Shown here in pieces: positions 61,241 to 64,000 of a stretch of 64,000 nt of DNA. Every line of letters begins with the position of its first letter. Position 1 is the stretch's first letter. Below the pieces are notes generated by a model. The model saw nothing but the letters and a program-made list of their open reading frames with translations. It was not told where the DNA came from and made no database searches. The stretch is from assembly GCF_031450785.1 (NCBI RefSeq), contig NZ_JARTWB010000002.1, positions 2,294,001 to 2,358,000 of the forward strand. Reading direction: 5' to 3'. The translations under genes were made by a program, and so were the position numbers. The DNA is from Caballeronia sp. LZ062. GTDB taxonomy: Bacteria; Pseudomonadota; Gammaproteobacteria; Burkholderiales; Burkholderiaceae.

Positions 61241-62056
61241 ATGCCATCCAACGCGCCCGCCACCGGCGACGAACTCGACCTCGACGCATCCGAAGAGAAA
61301 CTGCGCTCGGGCATTCAGTCGATCGAAGTCGGCTTCCGTCTGCTCGATGTGCTGACGCACGAGCCGCGCGCCATGATGCTGCGCGATCTCGCGCAGCGCG
61401 CGGGCATGAGTCCGGCGAAAGCGCATCGGTATCTCGTGAGCTTCGTGCGGCTCGGGCTGGCGTCGCAAGACCCGCTCTCCGGGCGCTACGAACTCGGCGG
61501 TTTCGCTTTGCAGATGGGCCTCGCGAGGCTCGCACGTGTGGATGGCGTGAAGCTCGCGCGCATCGCGCTCGCCGAACTGCGTGACCGGATCGACCAGACG
61601 GTTGGCATCGCGGTGTGGGGCAATCAGGGTCCGACGGTCGTGCACTGGATGGAGTCGAGCTACCCGGCGAAGGCATCGCTGAAGCTGGGCGACGTGATGC
61701 CGCTTCTTTCGTCGGCCACGGGACTGCTCTTCGCCGCGTATCTGCCGCGCAGCAAGACGCAGCCGATGCTCGAACGCGAACTCGCTGCGAGCAAGCAGAC
61801 GCTTGCCGGCGTCGAGCCGCTTTTCGCCGATGTGCGCGAACACGGCGCGGCGCGCGTCGAAGGCATGCTGCTGCCGTCGATACACGCGTTCTGCATGCCC
61901 GTTTTCGATTCGACCGGTGAAGTCGCGCTCGGCCTGATCGCGCTAGGACACGAAGGCGCATTCGATACGCGCTGGGGCGGCGAGATCGATGCGGCGCTTC
62001 GGGAATGCGCGCGCGCACTGTCGTATGAACTGGGATACAAGGCGGGCGAACGGTGA
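61241..62056 (+). CDS. IclR-family transcriptional regulator
   Basis: A 271-residue regulator: N-terminal winged helix (SIEVGFRLLDVLTHEPRAMMLRDLAQRAGMSPAKAHRYLVSFVRLGLA) and a C-terminal GAF-like effector domain (VGIAVWGNQGPTVVHWMES, LPLLSSATGLLFAAYLP). It likely responds to an aromatic or keto-acid intermediate and controls the divergent FAH-family gene. The ATG at 61241 is the first in frame after the operator. Confidence 0.92.
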   Translation: MPSNAPATGDELDLDASEEKLRSGIQSIEVGFRLLDVLTHEPRAMMLRDLAQRAGMSPAKAHRYLVSFVRLGLASQDPLSGRYELGGFALQMGLARLARVDGVKLARIALAELRDRIDQTVGIAVWGNQGPTVVHWMESSYPAKASLKLGDVMPLLSSATGLLFAAYLPRSKTQPMLERELAASKQTLAGVEPLFADVREHGAARVEGMLLPSIHAFCMPVFDSTGEVALGLIALGHEGAFDTRWGGEIDAALRECARALSYELGYKAGER

Positions 62057-62137
62057 TCGCCGGTCTTTGCGGAACATCGTTGCGAGCGCGGGTGTCATAA
62101 CCGGTTCTGCTGTCGCGCACTTTTTTCTCCTCGTTCG

Positions 62138-63331
62138 ATGCCCCTGTTTTCGTTTCATCGTCCGCCTGCTGCGCCGGGCGAGTCTCCCGCTGCCGCGTCC
62201 ACGCCACACGCGTCTCGCCGATGGGGGCGCTGGGTCGCGGCCGCGTTGATCGTCGCGGGTCTGCATTGGGGCGCGATGCGCTGGATCGAACACGCGAGGC
62301 AGCCCGCGAATCAGGTTCCGGAGCAGAAGCCGCCCGTGCAAGTGGAATTGCTGACGCCGAAGCCTGTCGCGCCGCCTGCGCCTGCCAAACCGCCCGCGCC
62401 TGTCCACGCGGATCGGCCCGCGCCGCCCAAGGCCGTCCGCGCGCCAGCGCCGACTCCGGCCGCGGTCGCGCCGGTGTTGAGCGCGGCCACGCCGCAGCCG
62501 GGCGATCCTGTGGCGGCATCAAGCGTGGCGGCTTCCGGCGCGGCTTCCGGGAGCGCGTCCGCGCCGCCCGCCGCCGCAGCTGCGACGCGACCCGCTTCCG
62601 GCGACAAATTCAGCGTCCCGCCGACCGGCGACCTGCGCTACGACACGCTCGTCAACGGCGTGATGAACCAGACCGGCACGATCCACTGGACCAACGACGG
62701 CCAGCACTACGAGATGGTCGTTTCCATTCCGCTGCCGTTCGTCGGCCCGTATGTGTATTCGAGCAAGGGTCACATCGATGGCTTCGGCATCGCGCCGGAA
62801 CAGTACTCGGAGAAACGCGGCCGCCGCGCCGCCGACATCGCCGTGTTCAATCGCGAAACGAAGCAAATCGTCTATACGCGCACGCCGAACAGCCAGCCGC
62901 TGGCGGACGGCGCGCAGGACCGCTTCAGCGTCGTCATGCAGTTGACGAGCCTCGTGCGCGGCGCGCCCGACGTCTACAAACCCGGCGTCACGCGTCAGTT
63001 CAGCGTCGCGGATAACGACAGCAGCGAAATCTGGCCGATGGAAACCGTCGGCGATGAAACCGTGCAGACGCGCGAGGGCTTCGTCACCGCGCGGCACTTC
63101 ACGCGCCTGCCGCGCCGCGAAGGCGACCGCCGCAAGCTCGACATCTGGCTGGCTCCGGCGCTCGGCTGGCTGCCTGCCCGCATCCTCCAGACCGAGCCTT
63201 CCGGCATGCAGATCGAAATGCTCTGGGCGGGCAAGCTGCAAGCGCCTTCCGCCCGAACGGACGCGCCGGGCACGACGGATGCGTCAGAGGAAACCGCACC
63301 CGCCGCCGACGACGCCTCCGTCAGGCCGTAG
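62138..63331 (+). CDS. DUF3108-domain protein
   Basis: A 397-residue protein: a membrane helix near the N-terminus (WVAAALIVAGLHWGAMRWIEH), a long Pro/Ala-rich linker (about 60-165), then the DUF3108 beta-rich domain (PPTGDLRYDTLVNGVMNQTGTIHW to LDIWLAPALGWLPARILQTEPSGMQIEMLW). The linker and single helix resemble TonB-like spanning proteins. It is probably periplasmic and anchored in the inner membrane; its function is unknown. It stands between iclR and a hydrolase gene. Start ATG 62138 lacks a clear ribosome site. Confidence 0.85.
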   Translation: MPLFSFHRPPAAPGESPAAASTPHASRRWGRWVAAALIVAGLHWGAMRWIEHARQPANQVPEQKPPVQVELLTPKPVAPPAPAKPPAPVHADRPAPPKAVRAPAPTPAAVAPVLSAATPQPGDPVAASSVAASGAASGSASAPPAAAAATRPASGDKFSVPPTGDLRYDTLVNGVMNQTGTIHWTNDGQHYEMVVSIPLPFVGPYVYSSKGHIDGFGIAPEQYSEKRGRRAADIAVFNRETKQIVYTRTPNSQPLADGAQDRFSVVMQLTSLVRGAPDVYKPGVTRQFSVADNDSSEIWPMETVGDETVQTREGFVTARHFTRLPRREGDRRKLDIWLAPALGWLPARILQTEPSGMQIEMLWAGKLQAPSARTDAPGTTDASEETAPAADDASVRP

Positions 63332-63338
63332 CGGCGGC

Positions 63339-63362
63339 GCGTCCCACGGCCTCACGGGACGC
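63339..63362. other. 7-bp hairpin after the DUF3108 gene
   Basis: GCGTCCC and GGGACGC pair around a ten-base loop between this gene and the next. No U run; its role is uncertain. Confidence 0.35.
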
Positions 63363-63395
63363 ACGGAATCTCAAAGCGACCTCCACGGAGCGGAT

Positions 63396-64000
63396 ATGCA
63401 GGTGAACATCAAAGGCATCGAAACCCGATACGTTCTTGACAACGAAGGCGGCGGTCCCTGGCTGACCTTCATTCATCAACTCGGCGGCGACTTGTCCGTG
63501 TGGGACCAGATGGCCGGTTACTTCCGCGACGATTTCACCGTGCTGCGTTACGACATGCGCGGTCACGGCTATTCGGCAGTGTCGCCCAATGCGTTTAGCG
63601 TGGACGATCTCGCCGACGATCTCTCCGAATTGCTAGACAAGCTCGGCGCGCCGACAACGCATATCGTCGGCTTGTCGCTCGGCGGCATGGTCGCGCAGAA
63701 GTTCGCCATCAACCATGCGGACAAAGTGGATTCACTGACGGTCGCGGGCGCACCCGCGTTCATTCGCGAAGAAGCGCGTCCGGCGTTTTTGCAACGCGCG
63801 GCTTCCGTGCGCCAAAACGGCATGGAGAGTATCTTGGAGTCGACGCTGGAACGCTGGTTCACCGAAGGGTTTCGCAAGGCACATCCCGAAGTGCTCGAGC
63901 AGATCGGCGAAACGATTGCGCGCACGCCTGCGGAAGGTTTCGCGATGGCGGCAGAAGCCCTCAGCCGTTTCGACGCGAAGAGCCAACTGGCGTCGATCCG
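63396..64000 (+). CDS. alpha/beta hydrolase resembling 3-oxoadipate enol-lactonase (cut by window edge)
   Basis: The first 201 residues are visible. The oxyanion region is WLTFIHQLGGDLSVWD, followed by VLRYDMRGHGYSAVSP, and the nucleophile S94 is in HIVGLSLGGMVAQKFA. This pattern is typical of PcaD enol-lactonases of the beta-ketoadipate path, and the nearby FAH-family and IclR genes fit aromatic catabolism. Other alpha/beta hydrolases share these marks, so the substrate is provisional. GGAG lies before the ATG. The acid and histidine of the triad would be beyond the edge. Confidence 0.82.
   Translation, partial: MQVNIKGIETRYVLDNEGGGPWLTFIHQLGGDLSVWDQMAGYFRDDFTVLRYDMRGHGYSAVSPNAFSVDDLADDLSELLDKLGAPTTHIVGLSLGGMVAQKFAINHADKVDSLTVAGAPAFIREEARPAFLQRAASVRQNGMESILESTLERWFTEGFRKAHPEVLEQIGETIARTPAEGFAMAAEALSRFDAKSQLASI

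Overview
The window is high-GC, densely coded DNA with strong third-position GC bias. Gene content and order point to the main chromosome of a beta-proteobacterium of the Burkholderiaceae, most likely the Paraburkholderia/Caballeronia/Burkholderia group. The main indicators are an aa3 oxidase cluster with a coxB-OmpA fusion, an EIIA(Man)-HPr-EI phosphotransferase set, the ATP-grasp gshA next to gshB, a PhaM-type granule protein and lipB/lipA/ybeD/dat/dac. This assignment rests on recognition of families and synteny, not on a search. I found no rRNA, tRNA, CRISPR array, insertion sequence, phage or plasmid gene. This is core chromosome, and the unusual material lies in intergenic DNA and a few unusual domain architectures.

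Layout. 1-3.7 kb: 5' part of nagA with its GntR regulator, a MarR-GNAT fusion protein, an orphan metQ and a YciI protein. 3.7-14.1 kb: cytochrome aa3 oxidase assembly and structural genes on the minus strand (DUF2244, coxB, coxA, small assembly protein, ctaG, DUF2970, coxC; then surf1, a Sco-like membrane protein, ctaA, ctaB, sco), with one small twin-membrane gene on the opposite strand in the middle. 14.3-19.5 kb: a BioC-like methyltransferase, comF, trmL, a macro-domain hydrolase, gpsA, secB, grxC and a rhodanese. 19.6-28.4 kb: gpmA, ctpA, moeB/thiF-like, then ptsI, ptsH and EIIA, gshB and gshA. 28.7-34.5 kb: glnK-amtB behind a sigma-54 promoter, ubiK, comM, an origin-like intergenic stretch with DnaA boxes, a lipoprotein and a TlpA-like oxidoreductase.

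34.6-46.9 kb: dctA-dctB-dctD, all in one direction, with sigma-54 elements and a possible nine-codon leader peptide upstream of dctA; then lipA, lipB, a divergent DUF2917/LysR pair, ybeD, dat, a D,D-carboxypeptidase, a hydrolase and a [2Fe-2S] ferredoxin. 46.9-51.9 kb: 50-bp structured tandem repeats, a VanZ protein and a four-gene MCE lipid-transport operon. 52.0-54.5 kb: birA, coaX, a small membrane protein and the heptose-1-P adenylyltransferase. 54.7-64 kb: a diiron ferritin-like protein next to a B12-binding CarH/LitR-type regulator, phaM, a catabolic cluster (enoyl-CoA hydratase, branched-chain-type binding protein, FAH-family enzyme, IclR regulator), a DUF3108 protein and a cut-off alpha/beta hydrolase resembling 3-oxoadipate enol-lactonase.

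Several modules are linked by regulation readable in the DNA. glnK and dctA have -24/-12 promoters, and the dct operon encodes its own sigma-54 activator. The cox operon has a consensus -10 in front of DUF2244/coxB. The PTS operon is split by an intrinsic terminator followed by a fresh promoter for ptsI. No clearly undescribed multi-gene system is present. The best leads are the CarH-type photoreceptor/diiron neighbourhood, the dctA leader region, the DnaA-box cluster downstream of comM, the 50-bp structured repeat and the coxB-OmpA fusion.
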